64,000 nucleotides of DNA. Origin: Oxalobacteraceae sp. CFBP 8761. GTDB lineage: Bacteria > Pseudomonadota > Gammaproteobacteria > Burkholderiales > Burkholderiaceae_D. Location: NCBI GenBank assembly GCA_014841595.1, contig JACYUE010000001.1, positions 2,654,996-2,718,995 of the forward strand. The letters are read 5' to 3'. The notes below the pieces were generated by a model. The model did no database searches, was not told the origin of the DNA, and worked only from the letters and a program-made list of their open reading frames with translations. Position 1 is the first letter of the stretch. The number at the start of each line of letters is the position of its first letter. Shown here piece by piece: positions 18,932 to 28,724 of the stretch. Made by a program: the position numbers and the translations under genes.

Positions 18932-20557
18932 TCATCCCCAGGGCTGGTAGTCGATGCCCTGGGCGATCAGCGGCGTGACAGCATTGACGTTCTCGGCACT
19001 CTCGCTGAACGACGCCAGCACGCCAGCCAGGTCGCCGCGTCCGGAATCGAGCACCGCGACCCAGAAGTCAAAGCCGGCCTGCTCCGGTTCTCGGTCCAGG
19101 ATATTGCGGTACAACCGGCCGATGATGTCGACGTTGGTCGGCGCAGTGCCATACACGTCGCGAAACTCGGCGGATGCGACAAAACCGTGCGCCACCGTGT
19201 CGAGCGCGCTGCCAGCGTCGAGGGCTGCGATCCAGAAGCCCAGGCCCACCTCGTCCGGTACGCGGTCGAAGGCGGCCCGGTAGATGCGGTACGCCTGGCC
19301 AGCCGTGCCCGACAAGTCGAGCGCCATTGCACCATCGGCGAACAGCAGGCGTTCCAGGGCGGCAGTGTTGTCGACACCCTCGCCACGCTTGCCGTCAAGC
19401 TCCCTGACCTGCCAGTCTGCACCGCTGCTTTTTCTGACTACCTCATAGGCCGCGCGCGGCCCTGTGTATAACGCGGTGTCCAGGCCAAGCCCGCCATCGA
19501 GGCGGTCGTTGCCGGCGCTCCCCCGCAGGATGTCGCTGCCATCGCCGCCATACATGAAGTCGTTGCCTGCGCCACCGTCGATCCGGTCATCGCCATCGTC
19601 GCCGTAGATGTGCTCGTCAATGGCGCTGCCGTGCAGAACGTCGTCCAGACGGCCACCAAACAGGCGGGTCGACATACCGTCGCCTTCGAGCGTGATGCCG
19701 CGTGTGGACCCGTCCGGGTGCCAGCCGCCCGCGAAATTGGCGTCGCCCAGCTGTGTAGCCAGCACATTCTCGAGAATGATGCGTGTGATGAATACGCCGG
19801 GGCCAGCCGCGCCATCGTCATCGGTCCGCACCAGCACCCGGCTGCCGTCCTGCACCAGGCGCAGCCCACCGACGGCGCCGAACGGGTTGCCTGCAATCCG
19901 ATGGAAGAGGTCAGACAGGTCGAGCACGTCGCCGCCGGCCCCGGCCTCGAAATCGAGCACCGTCACCACAGGTGGTGCGAAGCTCGACGCGACGAACACC
20001 GTATCGCTGCCAGCCCCGCCACGGATCGTCACGGGGCGCTCGACCAGAGCGTCGTCGATCCTGATCGTGTCGTTGCCATCGCCGGTATCGATTGACAACG
20101 GCGCGATGCCGGTGAGCTGGCCGCTGTAGTACACGACGACGCGATCGTCCCCACTACCGCCCAGTACGCTCTTGACCTCAGGACTGGCATGCAGGCTGTC
20201 GTTGCCGGCTCCGCCGTCGAGCACGGTTTCGCTCACCCGGGACGCTGCATCAGGGCGACGCCAGTTCATGCTGACAAGAAGCCAGTCGTCGCCATCGCCG
20301 CCCCGCAGGATGTCGGCGCCGCCGCCTTCGCCGCCGATGAGGGTATCGTTGCCGGCACCGCCGTCGAGCGTATCGTTGCCGGCGCCGCCGTCGAGGGTAT
20401 CGTTGCCGGCTTCGCCGAAGATGGTGTCATCCAGCGCTGATCCCGTCAATTGATCATCACCTGCAGAGCCGGTCAGCGTCAGGCCGGCACTCTGGATAGT
20501 GGAAAGGGCAGCACTGTAGCGCGCATTGGCGGCCATCTTTGAAAGCAATGTCATCAC
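18932..20557 (-). CDS. RTX calcium-binding protein with C-terminal DUF4214 domain
   Basis: This 541-aa protein is a probable type I-secreted surface or extracellular protein. It has two blocks of RTX nonapeptide repeats (GGxGxDxLx): residues about 33-85 ([20 protein letters not shown]) and about 300-345 ([20 protein letters not shown]). Between them is a beta-rich stretch with further GGAGND motifs. The C-terminal ~150 residues form a DUF4214 pair of helical repeats ([18 protein letters not shown] and [18 protein letters not shown]). There is no Sec signal, as expected for type I substrates. No ABC transporter or membrane-fusion gene lies nearby, so secretion depends on a system encoded elsewhere. 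Confidence 0.88.
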   Translation of the reverse strand: MMTLLSKMAANARYSAALSTIQSAGLTLTGSAGDDQLTGSALDDTIFGEAGNDTLDGGAGNDTLDGGAGNDTLIGGEGGGADILRGGDGDDWLLVSMNWRRPDAASRVSETVLDGGAGNDSLHASPEVKSVLGGSGDDRVVVYYSGQLTGIAPLSIDTGDGNDTIRIDDALVERPVTIRGGAGSDTVFVASSFAPPVVTVLDFEAGAGGDVLDLSDLFHRIAGNPFGAVGGLRLVQDGSRVLVRTDDDGAAGPGVFITRIILENVLATQLGDANFAGGWHPDGSTRGITLEGDGMSTRLFGGRLDDVLHGSAIDEHIYGDDGDDRIDGGAGNDFMYGGDGSDILRGSAGNDRLDGGLGLDTALYTGPRAAYEVVRKSSGADWQVRELDGKRGEGVDNTAALERLLFADGAMALDLSGTAGQAYRIYRAAFDRVPDEVGLGFWIAALDAGSALDTVAHGFVASAEFRDVYGTAPTNVDIIGRLYRNILDREPEQAGFDFWVAVLDSGRGDLAGVLASFSESAENVNAVTPLIAQGIDYQPWG

Positions 20558-20690
20558 GTGGACCGTACGGTGTCGAAGCGCTGATTATTGCCTTTTTTAT
20601 CATGTTCTCCAAGGTAAACACCAAACTCATGCGCAGAGGGTATTCCTCGTCATCGCCTCCTTCCAATGGTAAATTCCTGAAAATAATGCG

Positions 20691-21344
20691 ATGTTTCGGA
20701 CAATGAACCTGCCCATGCTGAATCGAACCTTCACTGCACTATGTCTTTGTGCCCTCACGACCTTCTGCAACGTCGTCGATGCCGAAGAAATTTCATCGGA
20801 CAACTGTGGACATGACCGTGCCCGCCTGCTTTCCCTGGACGAGAACGAATTTGATCAGGATATGGCGGGAGGATGGCGAGCGTTGGCGGCGACACCTGGC
20901 TGCCTCCTGATTGCCGCCGACCTGGTGCGCGATTACCGGAACGCGCATCACAAACACGCCGGGCTATTGTTCTGGCATGAAGCCCAGGTGCGGGCCGATG
21001 CCGGGCAGTATGCCGAAGCGATCGCCTTGATGAAAAACGCCTACAAGCCTGCAAAAGACGACAAGGCCGGTTGGAATCCATACGTCGATGCAACCATTGC
21101 CTTTCTGCGCAGGGACCGCTCTGCGCTGCAGCGGGCTCGGGCAACGCTTGCTGCAGTCCCACCGCCCACAGGCGTGGGTGTGCCGCCTGTGATTGACGGC
21201 TACATGGAGGCGGACTTCGACGATGGAACAAAGAAAAGAATTCGTTGGCCCATCAATATCGATGTCGTCGAAGGACTCGAACATTGCTTCGACAAGCCCT
21301 ATGCCGAAGCCTACAAGGATGTATGTCGCCCAAAACAGCAATGA
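20691..21344 (+). CDS. Exported hypothetical protein
   Basis: This 217-aa protein has an N-terminal signal-like segment (MLNRTFTALCLCALTTFC, after an optional leader) and mature residues with paired cysteines. A helical middle part (YRNAHHKHAGLLFWHEAQVRADAGQYAEAIALMKNA, in two pieces) looks TPR-like. I cannot name a family. The start could be 20691 or the downstream ATG at 20703. It is transcribed divergently from the RTX gene. Confidence 0.6.
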   Translation: MFRTMNLPMLNRTFTALCLCALTTFCNVVDAEEISSDNCGHDRARLLSLDENEFDQDMAGGWRALAATPGCLLIAADLVRDYRNAHHKHAGLLFWHEAQVRADAGQYAEAIALMKNAYKPAKDDKAGWNPYVDATIAFLRRDRSALQRARATLAAVPPPTGVGVPPVIDGYMEADFDDGTKKRIRWPINIDVVEGLEHCFDKPYAEAYKDVCRPKQQ

Positions 21345-21473
21345 GCTCAACCAGGCGCCGCGCGTTCGCTTCGGCGTAGACGCCGCTTCCACAACCTGTT
21401 ATCAGGTCAACCGTGTCCGTCAGTGCGCCGCGCGCGAGCAGCAACGCCATCGTCAGCGTTGCCGGTACACGGC

Positions 21474-22205
21474 TCAATCACGCGCAGTGCGCCATTCCTG
21501 CCGCCGGGCCGGTTCTTCATCCTTCGGACAGGTCGTGTAGCGCTGCTTGCCGTGCTTTTCGAACATCTCGACGTCGGTGGTCGGCGCGCGGTCCGTCAGG
21601 CAGTAAGTGCCGTTTGCGGTAATCACGCGGGTGCGCCGCGCGCCATCGCCCGTGTTGTTGACCAGTTCAACGACGCGCGGCGCCTCCCACAGGCGCGGCG
21701 GCGCCATCTCGCGCGCATGCTCGATGCCGCGGCGCAGGCGCAGTTGCGGGCTGTCCGGCGGCAGCACGATCGTTGGCTGGCGTTCCTTGCGCAGTGCCCG
21801 ATCGATGTCGCCGATACTGCGGCGTGCGCTGTCCATGATGGCGGCGGTGCTGGGGATGGCCGGTTCAACCGGCGCTGGCGGCGCATCGGGCGCTGACGTG
21901 GTCACCGTTGTCGGTACAGGAATTTGTGCCGGCGTCTCTGCCTGTGCCACAGGCACCGGCCGCGGACGCGTACTACGCGTCGGCGTCGGCGCAGCCTCAC
22001 GCTGGACCGGCTGCCCGACAACGATGCGCGGTGCTGGCGCTGGCACCCGCAGCCACAGCATCGCCGCATCGTCACCCGCAACCGGGGCCGGCAACGTGCG
22101 CGCCATCTGCCACCCCAGGATCAACAGCCCGTGCACGAGCAGCGTGGCCGCCAGGCCCGCGCTGCGGGGGTCGGTGAAACGGTAACGCGAAGAGGCGCGG
22201 TTCAT
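21474..22205 (-). CDS. TonB-like membrane-anchored proline-rich protein, paralogue 1
   Basis: This 243-aa protein has a single N-terminal membrane helix (about 15-34, LAATLLVHGLLILGW), a Pro/Thr/Ala-rich periplasmic stretch (about 50-120), and a C-terminal region with SIGDIDRALRKERQP followed by a small Cys-containing domain. The layout resembles TonB, but the C-terminus does not show the classical TonB domain. A second protein in this window (61226-62002) has the same plan, including an IDxxLRK motif, so both belong to one family. No ExbB/ExbD genes are adjacent. Confidence 0.6.
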   Translation of the reverse strand: MNRASSRYRFTDPRSAGLAATLLVHGLLILGWQMARTLPAPVAGDDAAMLWLRVPAPAPRIVVGQPVQREAAPTPTRSTRPRPVPVAQAETPAQIPVPTTVTTSAPDAPPAPVEPAIPSTAAIMDSARRSIGDIDRALRKERQPTIVLPPDSPQLRLRRGIEHAREMAPPRLWEAPRVVELVNNTGDGARRTRVITANGTYCLTDRAPTTDVEMFEKHGKQRYTTCPKDEEPARRQEWRTARD

Positions 22206-22275
22206 ATCCGCTCAGTATAGCCAGTCCGATGGCGTCACTTATTCAACAATTACCACCGCGCCCGGCCGTCTCCCG

Positions 22276-24405
22276 TCACGCGGCGGCAGACGCCGGAACC
22301 CTGGCAGCGTGCAGCGCCATCAGCGACGTGACCAGGTTCGCCGGCAGCGGGCGGCTGACCAGGTAGCCCTGGATCTGGTCGCACCCGTGCGCCAGCAGGA
22401 AGGTCTTCTGCGCCGGCGTCTCGACGCCTTCGGCGACGACCTGCACGTTCAGACTGTGGGCCATCGTGATGATCGCGTTGACGATGGCGGCGTCTTCGGC
22501 ATTGGTGGTCACGTCGCGAATGAACGCAATATCGATCTTGAGCTTGTCAATCGGGAAACGGCGCAGATAGGCCAGGCTCGAATAACCGGTGCCGAAATCA
22601 TCGACCGAGACCTGGATGCCGCGTGCGCGCAGGTTGCTCAGGCATTGCATCGTGCGCTCGGTGTTGATCATCAGCGACGTCTCGGTCAGTTCCAGTTCCA
22701 GCATTGCGGCTGGCACGTCATGCTCCGCCAGGGCGCGCATCACGTCGCCTTCGAGGTCGCCCTCGGCGAACTGGCGCCCCGCGATATTGACTGACACCTG
22801 CATTGGCCCCGTCTTCTGAAGCGTCCAGGCCTTGATCTGGCGGCAGGCCGTGTCGATCACCCAGCGGCCGACGCGCACGATCAGTCCCGTCTCTTCCAGC
22901 ACCGGCACGAACAGGCCCGGCGACACCAGCCCATGACCGGGCCGGTCCCAGCGCAGCAGCGCTTCCACACCGACAATGGTGTCCGCACCGAGCTGCAACT
23001 TGGGCTGGTAATACAGTTCGAACTCCTCGTTCTCGACCGCCTTGCGCAGCGCGTGCTCGAGGTCCTGGCGCTGCAACGCATCGGCGTTCATCTGGGCCGT
23101 GAAGAAGCGGTAGGTGTCGCGCCCGGCCTGCTTGGCCTCGTACATGGCCGTGTCGGCGTACTTGATCAGCACCTCGGGATCGGCGCCATCTTGCGGATGC
23201 ACCGTGATGCCGACGCTGGCCGTGACAATCACCTCGAAGCCGCGCAGGTTAAACGGCGGATACAGCACCTCGGCGATCCGGCCGGCCACGGTGGCCGCGT
23301 GCGCCGGGTCTTGGTCGAGCATCAGGATCAGGCCGAATTCATCCCCGCCCAGGCGTGCGACGGTATCGCGTTCGCCGACGCAGGTGGCCAGACGGGCGCT
23401 GAACTGCACCAGCAATTCGTCGCCCATGGCGTGACCGAGCGTGTCGTTGACATTCTTGAAGCGATCGAGATCGAGAAAGACCACCGCAACACGGGGACTG
23501 GCACTGTGCGTCGCCCGCACAGTGCTGTGGAGCGCCTCGTAGAACCAGGCCCGGTTAGGCAGCCCGGTGAGCACGTCGTGGCTGGCCTGGTACTGCAAAA
23601 TTTGCTGCGCGACTCTACGCTCCGTGATGTCGCGCACCACGCTGACGATGATCCAGTCATTCCCGGACAACAGGGCCTGGCGGTGGATCTCCACATCCAC
23701 CAACCCGCCATTCTTGCAGTGCAGCGTGACCTCGCTCAGTCGGGGCTTGATCCGGCCACCCGGCGTCGGCTCGAACATCGCCTCGAGTTCATCGTGCGTC
23801 GCCGCGCCCAGCGCCACCGGCCCCAGGGTCAGCATCTCGGCGCGCGTGTAGCCCAGCATGGCGCAGGTGGTGTCGTTGACCTCGACGAAGTGCATCGTGT
23901 CGCGGCTGACCAGCATGAGGGCGTCCGGCGTCGCATTCATCGCCGTGCGAAAGCGCAGCAGGTCGGCCGTGCGGGCAGCGATTTTCTGCTCGAGCACAAG
24001 CACCTGGTCTTCCAGGTCGCCCATGTCCTTCAGGCGCAGCAGATTGCGCACCCGCAATCCGAGCTCCGTGGGATCGACAGGTTTGCTCAGGAATTCCTCG
24101 GCCCCCGCCTCCAGTCCCGCCTGGCGCGTGCCGATGTCTTCCACGCCGGTAACCATGATGATCGGGATATTCTCGGTCGCCGGATCGGCCTTGAGGATGC
24201 TGGCCACCTGGCAGCCGTCGATGCCCGGCATCGTCTGCGCAATCAGGATCAGGTCCGGCGCTTCGCAGGCGACCGAGGACAATGCTTCTTCACCGCTGGC
24301 GGCGCTGGTCGTGTCATAGCCTCCGGGCGCCAGCAGGCAGGCCAGCCGGTCGCGGCTCTTGGCTTCATCGTCGACGATCAGGACAGTCGGGGCGGAGGTG
24401 GTCAT
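22276..24405 (-). CDS. Pseudo-receiver-PAS-GGDEF-EAL cyclic-di-GMP protein
   Basis: This 709-aa cytoplasmic protein contains a receiver-like domain (about 5-125), a helical linker, a PAS domain (about 150-270), a GGDEF domain with GGDEF at 353-357, and an EAL domain with EALLRW near residue 481 and DDFGTGYSSLAYLRRFPID later. The receiver keeps the acidic pair (VDDE at 11-14) and the conserved Lys (LSKPVD), but the phosphoacceptor Asp is replaced by A56 in DLILIAQTMPG. It therefore should not be phosphorylated in the usual way. GGDEF and EAL motifs both look intact, and no RxxD I-site precedes GGDEF. The gene follows two exopolysaccharide-type genes with a 32-base gap, suggesting it tunes polysaccharide or biofilm output. 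Confidence 0.9.
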   Translation of the reverse strand: MTTSAPTVLIVDDEAKSRDRLACLLAPGGYDTTSAASGEEALSSVACEAPDLILIAQTMPGIDGCQVASILKADPATENIPIIMVTGVEDIGTRQAGLEAGAEEFLSKPVDPTELGLRVRNLLRLKDMGDLEDQVLVLEQKIAARTADLLRFRTAMNATPDALMLVSRDTMHFVEVNDTTCAMLGYTRAEMLTLGPVALGAATHDELEAMFEPTPGGRIKPRLSEVTLHCKNGGLVDVEIHRQALLSGNDWIIVSVVRDITERRVAQQILQYQASHDVLTGLPNRAWFYEALHSTVRATHSASPRVAVVFLDLDRFKNVNDTLGHAMGDELLVQFSARLATCVGERDTVARLGGDEFGLILMLDQDPAHAATVAGRIAEVLYPPFNLRGFEVIVTASVGITVHPQDGADPEVLIKYADTAMYEAKQAGRDTYRFFTAQMNADALQRQDLEHALRKAVENEEFELYYQPKLQLGADTIVGVEALLRWDRPGHGLVSPGLFVPVLEETGLIVRVGRWVIDTACRQIKAWTLQKTGPMQVSVNIAGRQFAEGDLEGDVMRALAEHDVPAAMLELELTETSLMINTERTMQCLSNLRARGIQVSVDDFGTGYSSLAYLRRFPIDKLKIDIAFIRDVTTNAEDAAIVNAIITMAHSLNVQVVAEGVETPAQKTFLLAHGCDQIQGYLVSRPLPANLVTSLMALHAARVPASAAA

Positions 24406-24437
24406 CAGGTACTATCCTTGGAAAAAGCGGGCATGCG

Positions 24438-25379
24438 TCAGACCTTCACCAGTCGCACCAGATCGCTGTGGACCGTCCATTCGTCGATGTACGTGGAATT
24501 CTTGCCGTAACTGTTGTCGATCACGGTGTGGTGCTTGTCCATCAGGCACGCCAGGATGTGGCCGTGCAGGCGGTCCGTGACGATATGGTCATGGCGGGCG
24601 AACAGCGCCACGGCCCTGGACGAAAAGCGCTGTGCGACCGGTATCCAGTACCATGGCCCGACCAGCTTCTTGCAGATTTGCCAGCCGCGCTTGATGAAGG
24701 CGCCCTGAATGCGCCAGGCAAAGTCGATCAGTCGCTTTTCCTTGCCCACGACCTCGATCCAGTCGGTGCGGGTGTTGAATTGCGCGTCTTTCAGCGACGC
24801 CGGCACGACCGGCTTTTCCGTGTCCACGCGCTCGATGCGCAGCACGCCGCTGCCGTTACCGACGCTGGCGACCGGATACAGGTGGTGCGCCATATCGGGC
24901 GCCAGATACACATTGTCCGAAAACAGATTCGCAATCTGCTGCGACACTTTATCTCGAACAAAAATGTGGACATCGGCATGCCGCCGAAACACGGCAACCG
25001 ACCGGTCACGGGTCGCTTCACTCTCAAAAAACACCGTTTGCGGCAACATCACGATGCGGTTATCCGGGAAGCGCGTGATGATCTCTTCGCGTATTTCGTT
25101 GATGTTTGCGTACAGGTCGCCGAAATTGCCGCCACCGTGAAACACCAGGATATCGCGCGGCTTGACCCATGACGGATCGAATGCCCACGACGTCGATATC
25201 GTGCGCGGAGACAGGCGCTTCTTCTTGAAGAACGCCAGCGTGCCCTGCATGATCAAGAGATCACCGATATTGTCGTGCATCGGAATATCGATGTAATGAA
25301 AGTCTCTGCCCTTCAGCAAATCATGGATGGTGTCATGCTTGTTTTGCAGATCCAGCATCATCGAACGGTGGTTATTCAA
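24438..25379 (-). CDS. Polysaccharide pyruvyltransferase-family protein
   Basis: This 313-aa protein resembles enzymes that add pyruvate ketals to exopolysaccharide sugars (the ExoV/CsaB superfamily). Readable features are NIGDLLIMQGTLAFF near residue 37, the nucleotide-type loop VFHGGGNFGDLY (about 79-90), VMLPQTVFFES, and a C-terminal TDRLHGHILACLMDK segment. The protein is cytosolic. It lies 21 bases downstream of a flippase gene on the same strand, so the pair probably decorates and exports a surface polysaccharide repeat unit; the main biosynthetic cluster is not in this window. Confidence 0.85.
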   Translation of the reverse strand: MNNHRSMMLDLQNKHDTIHDLLKGRDFHYIDIPMHDNIGDLLIMQGTLAFFKKKRLSPRTISTSWAFDPSWVKPRDILVFHGGGNFGDLYANINEIREEIITRFPDNRIVMLPQTVFFESEATRDRSVAVFRRHADVHIFVRDKVSQQIANLFSDNVYLAPDMAHHLYPVASVGNGSGVLRIERVDTEKPVVPASLKDAQFNTRTDWIEVVGKEKRLIDFAWRIQGAFIKRGWQICKKLVGPWYWIPVAQRFSSRAVALFARHDHIVTDRLHGHILACLMDKHHTVIDNSYGKNSTYIDEWTVHSDLVRLVKV

Positions 25380-25400
25380 GGCTACTCCCGAAAAATCAAG

Positions 25401-26723
25401 TTACTTGGCACGCGTCACCACCCGGCGCAGGATGGCAAGGTCGCCGCGGGTCGGGATGAAGTCGGGCATCGGCTCATTGAGCCGGCGCACCCCGAGAATG
25501 ATCGTCGTGATCAGGCGCAGGCACGCCCCCGCCAGCATCAGCCCCGCCAGCCAGACATACGTATTTTCCTGCGGCAGAAACGGTATGGCGATCAGCACCG
25601 GGACCACGGCGATGATCTGGCGCGCCAGCACCAGCCCCGGTTGTCCGGCGGCGGTGAAACGTTGCGCCAGCGTCCAGCTGGCGCCGCCGATCACGCATTC
25701 GAACAGCAGGATCGCGAACGGCATCGTCATCGCCGCAAACGATTTGCCGTAGATAAGATTGAGCAGCCAGGGCGATAACGCGCCGCCAATCGCGGCCAGC
25801 ACCATCAGCGGCACGAAAGTGACGCGGAACGTGTTGCGCACCGCCTGGCTCAGCGCTTGCTCATCCCGGCCGGCAAAGCGCGAGAACAACGCGACCGACG
25901 CCGATTCCTGCACAGCGCCGATCAGGCGCGACGTCGTGAATGCCAGCGCGTAGAAACCGTATTCGCGGATGGTGCCGCGATTAAGCAGAAACAGCTTGTC
26001 GAAATTGACCAGAAACAGGCTCAACAAGCCGATGCCCTGCTGGTGAAAACCATAGCGCAAGACGCCCCAGGGCTGTACCGGCGCCTTGACATCGGTTTTC
26101 AATTCCCAGATCCGGTGCTTGCGCGCCCACCACAGCCCCATGACCGTGACGCCGATCAGCATCAGCAATTGCGTGGCCAGTATCTGTTCAAAGGTCACCA
26201 CGTCGAACCACAACACCAATGGCAGCATCAGGACCAGATTCCCGAACACCTGCGTGAAGCGCAGGATGTTGAAAAAATGAAGATCCGAATGGAGTTGTGT
26301 GAGCGTGTAAAGATAGGTCTGGCTTGCCATGAATGCCGCAAACGCCAGGATCAGCCACATGAAGCGGTGCAGTTGCACCGCATCGCTCAATTGCAGCCCG
26401 GCGGCGGCCAGCGCAGTGGCAAAGATGCTGATGCTCAGCAGCGACAGGAGAAGGAAGCGCAGATAAGGAAACTGCCGCGCCGCGCCGAAGTGATACAGAT
26501 AACTGCTGCCCATGCCGCACTGCGCGACACCGGCAGCCAGCGAACAGACCAGGATGGCTGCCGACAGCAGGCCACGCCCTTCCGGCCCCAATATGCGCGC
26601 GGTAATGACGGATGAGATGAATCCCACCACGGTCATGCCCATGGTGGTCATCAGGGTTTTGCCGAATGCGCGTGAAATGGAAGGCATTGATGGCGCAGTC
26701 GCGCTCATGCCAATGTCTCCCAT
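25401..26723 (-). CDS. Wzx-like oligosaccharide flippase
   Basis: This 440-aa polytopic protein of the polysaccharide transporter (PST/MOP) superfamily has about 12 hydrophobic helices. The N-terminal GKTLMTTMGMTVVGFISSVITARILGPEGRG, read in two parts, is a typical flippase start, with LGPEGRG as the family signature. It would move a lipid-linked repeat unit across the inner membrane. Two starts are plausible: 26723 (AAGG close upstream) and 26708 (GGGAG upstream, MSATAPSM). It precedes the pyruvyltransferase gene by 21 bases. Confidence 0.83.
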   Translation of the reverse strand: MGDIGMSATAPSMPSISRAFGKTLMTTMGMTVVGFISSVITARILGPEGRGLLSAAILVCSLAAGVAQCGMGSSYLYHFGAARQFPYLRFLLLSLLSISIFATALAAAGLQLSDAVQLHRFMWLILAFAAFMASQTYLYTLTQLHSDLHFFNILRFTQVFGNLVLMLPLVLWFDVVTFEQILATQLLMLIGVTVMGLWWARKHRIWELKTDVKAPVQPWGVLRYGFHQQGIGLLSLFLVNFDKLFLLNRGTIREYGFYALAFTTSRLIGAVQESASVALFSRFAGRDEQALSQAVRNTFRVTFVPLMVLAAIGGALSPWLLNLIYGKSFAAMTMPFAILLFECVIGGASWTLAQRFTAAGQPGLVLARQIIAVVPVLIAIPFLPQENTYVWLAGLMLAGACLRLITTIILGVRRLNEPMPDFIPTRGDLAILRRVVTRAK

Positions 26724-26951
26724 GCTGCCTTGGGCAGGACGTTTGCAGGAAGTTTGCGGATCAGGTTATTCAGGATCATCATCATCAAAACTCGCCGAGC
26801 ACGGCGCAGCAATGCGTCGCTCACGCCCGATCGATACGGACCGACTGCCATTGTAACCTGCTGCCAAAACGAAAACTTTTGTCGCGAGGCAATATATACT
26901 GAAAGTGCACAGCGCGTCACCTGCTGGTTGCGCGACGAAGGTACAAGCCGC

Positions 26952-27440
26952 TCAATCCCCCGCCCAGGCGAGGAGCATCGGATTGAACGAGAGTCCCTTG
27001 ACGCACTGGGTCGGCGCCACCCGCACGAAGCCAAGCCGTTCATATGCCGGCACGGCGTAGTTCGACGCGTTGACCGTGAAATTGCCGTCCCCGCCGCGCG
27101 CGATGGCGGCGGCGCGCGCCACGTGCCACAAGCGCCGCGCCAGTCCCTGCCGCTGCCAGGCTGTGCCGACAAACAAGTGAAACAGATGGCTGTTGTCACG
27201 GATGGCGATGAAGCCGGCCAGCTGGTCGCCATCGAGCGCCACATGACAGGCATGCCCCCGCGCCAGGTAGCCGCGGATGCCGTGCTCGTCATTCTCGGCC
27301 AGGAATGCCGCGGCCCCAAGCGGCGTTGATTCGTGCACAACGAATTGCAGTGCCAGGCTACGCAGCAGCGCTGCCATGGCCGGCACCAGGACTGGCACGT
27401 CGGCAGAGTCAAGGGGGCGCACTTCCATGGCGCGTTTCAA
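26952..27440 (-). CDS. GNAT-family N-acetyltransferase
   Basis: This 162-aa protein has the GNAT fold: an acetyl-CoA loop in HLFVGTAWQRQGLARRLWH (Q/R-x-x-G-x-A/G), preceded by GFIAIRDNS strands and followed by NASNYAVPAYERLGFVRV, the common C-terminal motif. The substrate cannot be predicted. The start may be 27440 or the Met four codons later. It is divergent from the PP2C gene, with an inverted repeat at 27463-27482 between them. Confidence 0.85.
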   Translation of the reverse strand: MKRAMEVRPLDSADVPVLVPAMAALLRSLALQFVVHESTPLGAAAFLAENDEHGIRGYLARGHACHVALDGDQLAGFIAIRDNSHLFHLFVGTAWQRQGLARRLWHVARAAAIARGGDGNFTVNASNYAVPAYERLGFVRVAPTQCVKGLSFNPMLLAWAGD

Positions 27441-27462
27441 AAAGGTGGCGTTGGGAATGTAA

Positions 27463-27482
27463 ATATACCATGACAGGTATAT
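27463..27482. promoter_or_regulatory. Operator-like dyad between the GNAT and PP2C genes
   Basis: ATATACC (27463-27469) and GGTATAT (27476-27482) are perfect inverted 7-base arms around a 6-base spacer. The position between divergent genes and just upstream of the GNAT start suggests a binding site for a dimeric regulator. No regulator gene is adjacent. Confidence 0.45.
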
Positions 27483-27605
27483 CGGGCTGCAGGTTCATTG
27501 CCCGTGGTTGGCGCGGATAAGGGCATCTGTTCAGCGCATGACTTGCCAACAAACAGTAGTACAGTGGCATCACTCAGTGTCATCACACGATTACGCCCTC
27601 ACCCC

Positions 27606-28586
27606 ATGCCGCCGACGCTTGCCGATTTTCGCTTTGCCCCCTCCTTCGACGTCGCCGTGACGAGCCGTGTCGGCGTCGGGCCCGCCATCCGCAGCGAAAA
27701 CCAGGACAATCTCGTCGTCATCGATTTCGACGGCCGCGCCTGCCATCTGCACGACCAGCTGCCGGTCATCACGACCATTGCAGGGTGGCCAGCCGGCCAT
27801 GGCCGACTGGCGGTGCTCGACGGGATGGGCGGCCATGGCCATGGGCGCGAAGCGGCCGAAGCACTTGCTGCCGGCCTTGTCGCCATGGCGCCGTGTACGA
27901 CGCTCGACGCGTTGACGGCTCACCTCGATGTCCTGCACGCCAAGCTGCAGGCGCAGTTTGCCGATGGCACGGGCGCGACGGGCCGGCCCGGCACGACGCT
28001 GACGCTGCTCGAACTGCCGCCCGGCGGCGCACCGCTGCTGTACCAGGTGGGCGACTCGCGACTGTATGAACTCGATGCGCAGCAGGCCACGGTGCTGACG
28101 GTCGACCACGTACCGGCCACCGGCGCCGCACTTGCCGGCCGGCTTGGCGAAGCCGACTGGTGGCGCGAAGTCCATGGCCGCCACGCGCCGCAGATTGCTC
28201 AGGCGTTCATTCTAGGCAATGCCTTTGCCGATCCGTCGCGTCTGTCCGATGGCTTGTTTGCCCTCACGCCCGCGAACCTGCCATGCTGGCTGGCCCACCT
28301 GCCCGATCGCCGCGCGCTGCCAATGCGGGCTGACGCAGCGTATCTGCTGGCCACCGACGGGTTCTGGTCGTGCGCCCAGCCAGATGCGTTTGTCGCGCGC
28401 TGGCCCACACTGCTGGGCGATGCGCCAGCGGCCGTGACGCTCGTCGAACGCCTGTTCGACATGATGGAGAACGATCCGCCGGCTGGTCTGCAACCGGATA
28501 ATCTGACGGCGCTCGTGCTGCGCCCCCTGCCCCGTCACGCCGATGAAACCGCCTTGCCGCTGGACGACAACGCTGCGGGTTATTGA
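27606..28586 (+). CDS. PP2C-family Ser/Thr protein phosphatase
   Basis: This 326-aa soluble phosphatase starts at 27606 (MPPTLADFRF); sequence upstream in frame looks non-coding. PP2C motifs appear in order: the divergent RVGVGPAIRSENQDN (residues 21-35, with D34), LAVLDGMGGHGHG (metal ligand D72), TTLTLLELPPGG, YQVGDSRLYEL, LATDGFWSC and PDNLTALVL, which supplies the last metal-binding Asp. It is 139 bases upstream of an FHA-protein gene on the same strand and faces a kinase gene cluster. It is the obvious candidate to reverse phosphorylation by the two kinases in the window, as PstP does in mycobacteria. Confidence 0.9.
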   Translation: MPPTLADFRFAPSFDVAVTSRVGVGPAIRSENQDNLVVIDFDGRACHLHDQLPVITTIAGWPAGHGRLAVLDGMGGHGHGREAAEALAAGLVAMAPCTTLDALTAHLDVLHAKLQAQFADGTGATGRPGTTLTLLELPPGGAPLLYQVGDSRLYELDAQQATVLTVDHVPATGAALAGRLGEADWWREVHGRHAPQIAQAFILGNAFADPSRLSDGLFALTPANLPCWLAHLPDRRALPMRADAAYLLATDGFWSCAQPDAFVARWPTLLGDAPAAVTLVERLFDMMENDPPAGLQPDNLTALVLRPLPRHADETALPLDDNAAGY

Positions 28587-28631
28587 ACGTTGGAAAGATG
28601 ACAAAATGTTCTGATGCTGTAGATAAATAAT

Positions 28632-28644
28632 GTTGATAATCAAC
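28632..28644. promoter_or_regulatory. Short palindrome upstream of the FHA gene
   Basis: GTTGATAATCAAC is a perfect 6-base inverted repeat around one central base, in an AT-rich patch between the PP2C and FHA genes. It may be an operator or part of a promoter for the FHA gene. Confidence 0.3.
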
Positions 28645-28724
28645 GAGCTCGGTGCGCCGTGCCTGCTGAAAACAGCGTAAGCTTGCAATACCGTTTTCGA
28701 ACCTACTGAACTGATCGATCTGAC

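Noticed and set aside
21253..21477. 74-codon minus-strand frame with TTG start overlapping the TonB-like gene's stop
   Set aside because: Weak start, runs antisense into the 217-aa gene and shows no domain; at best a relic.
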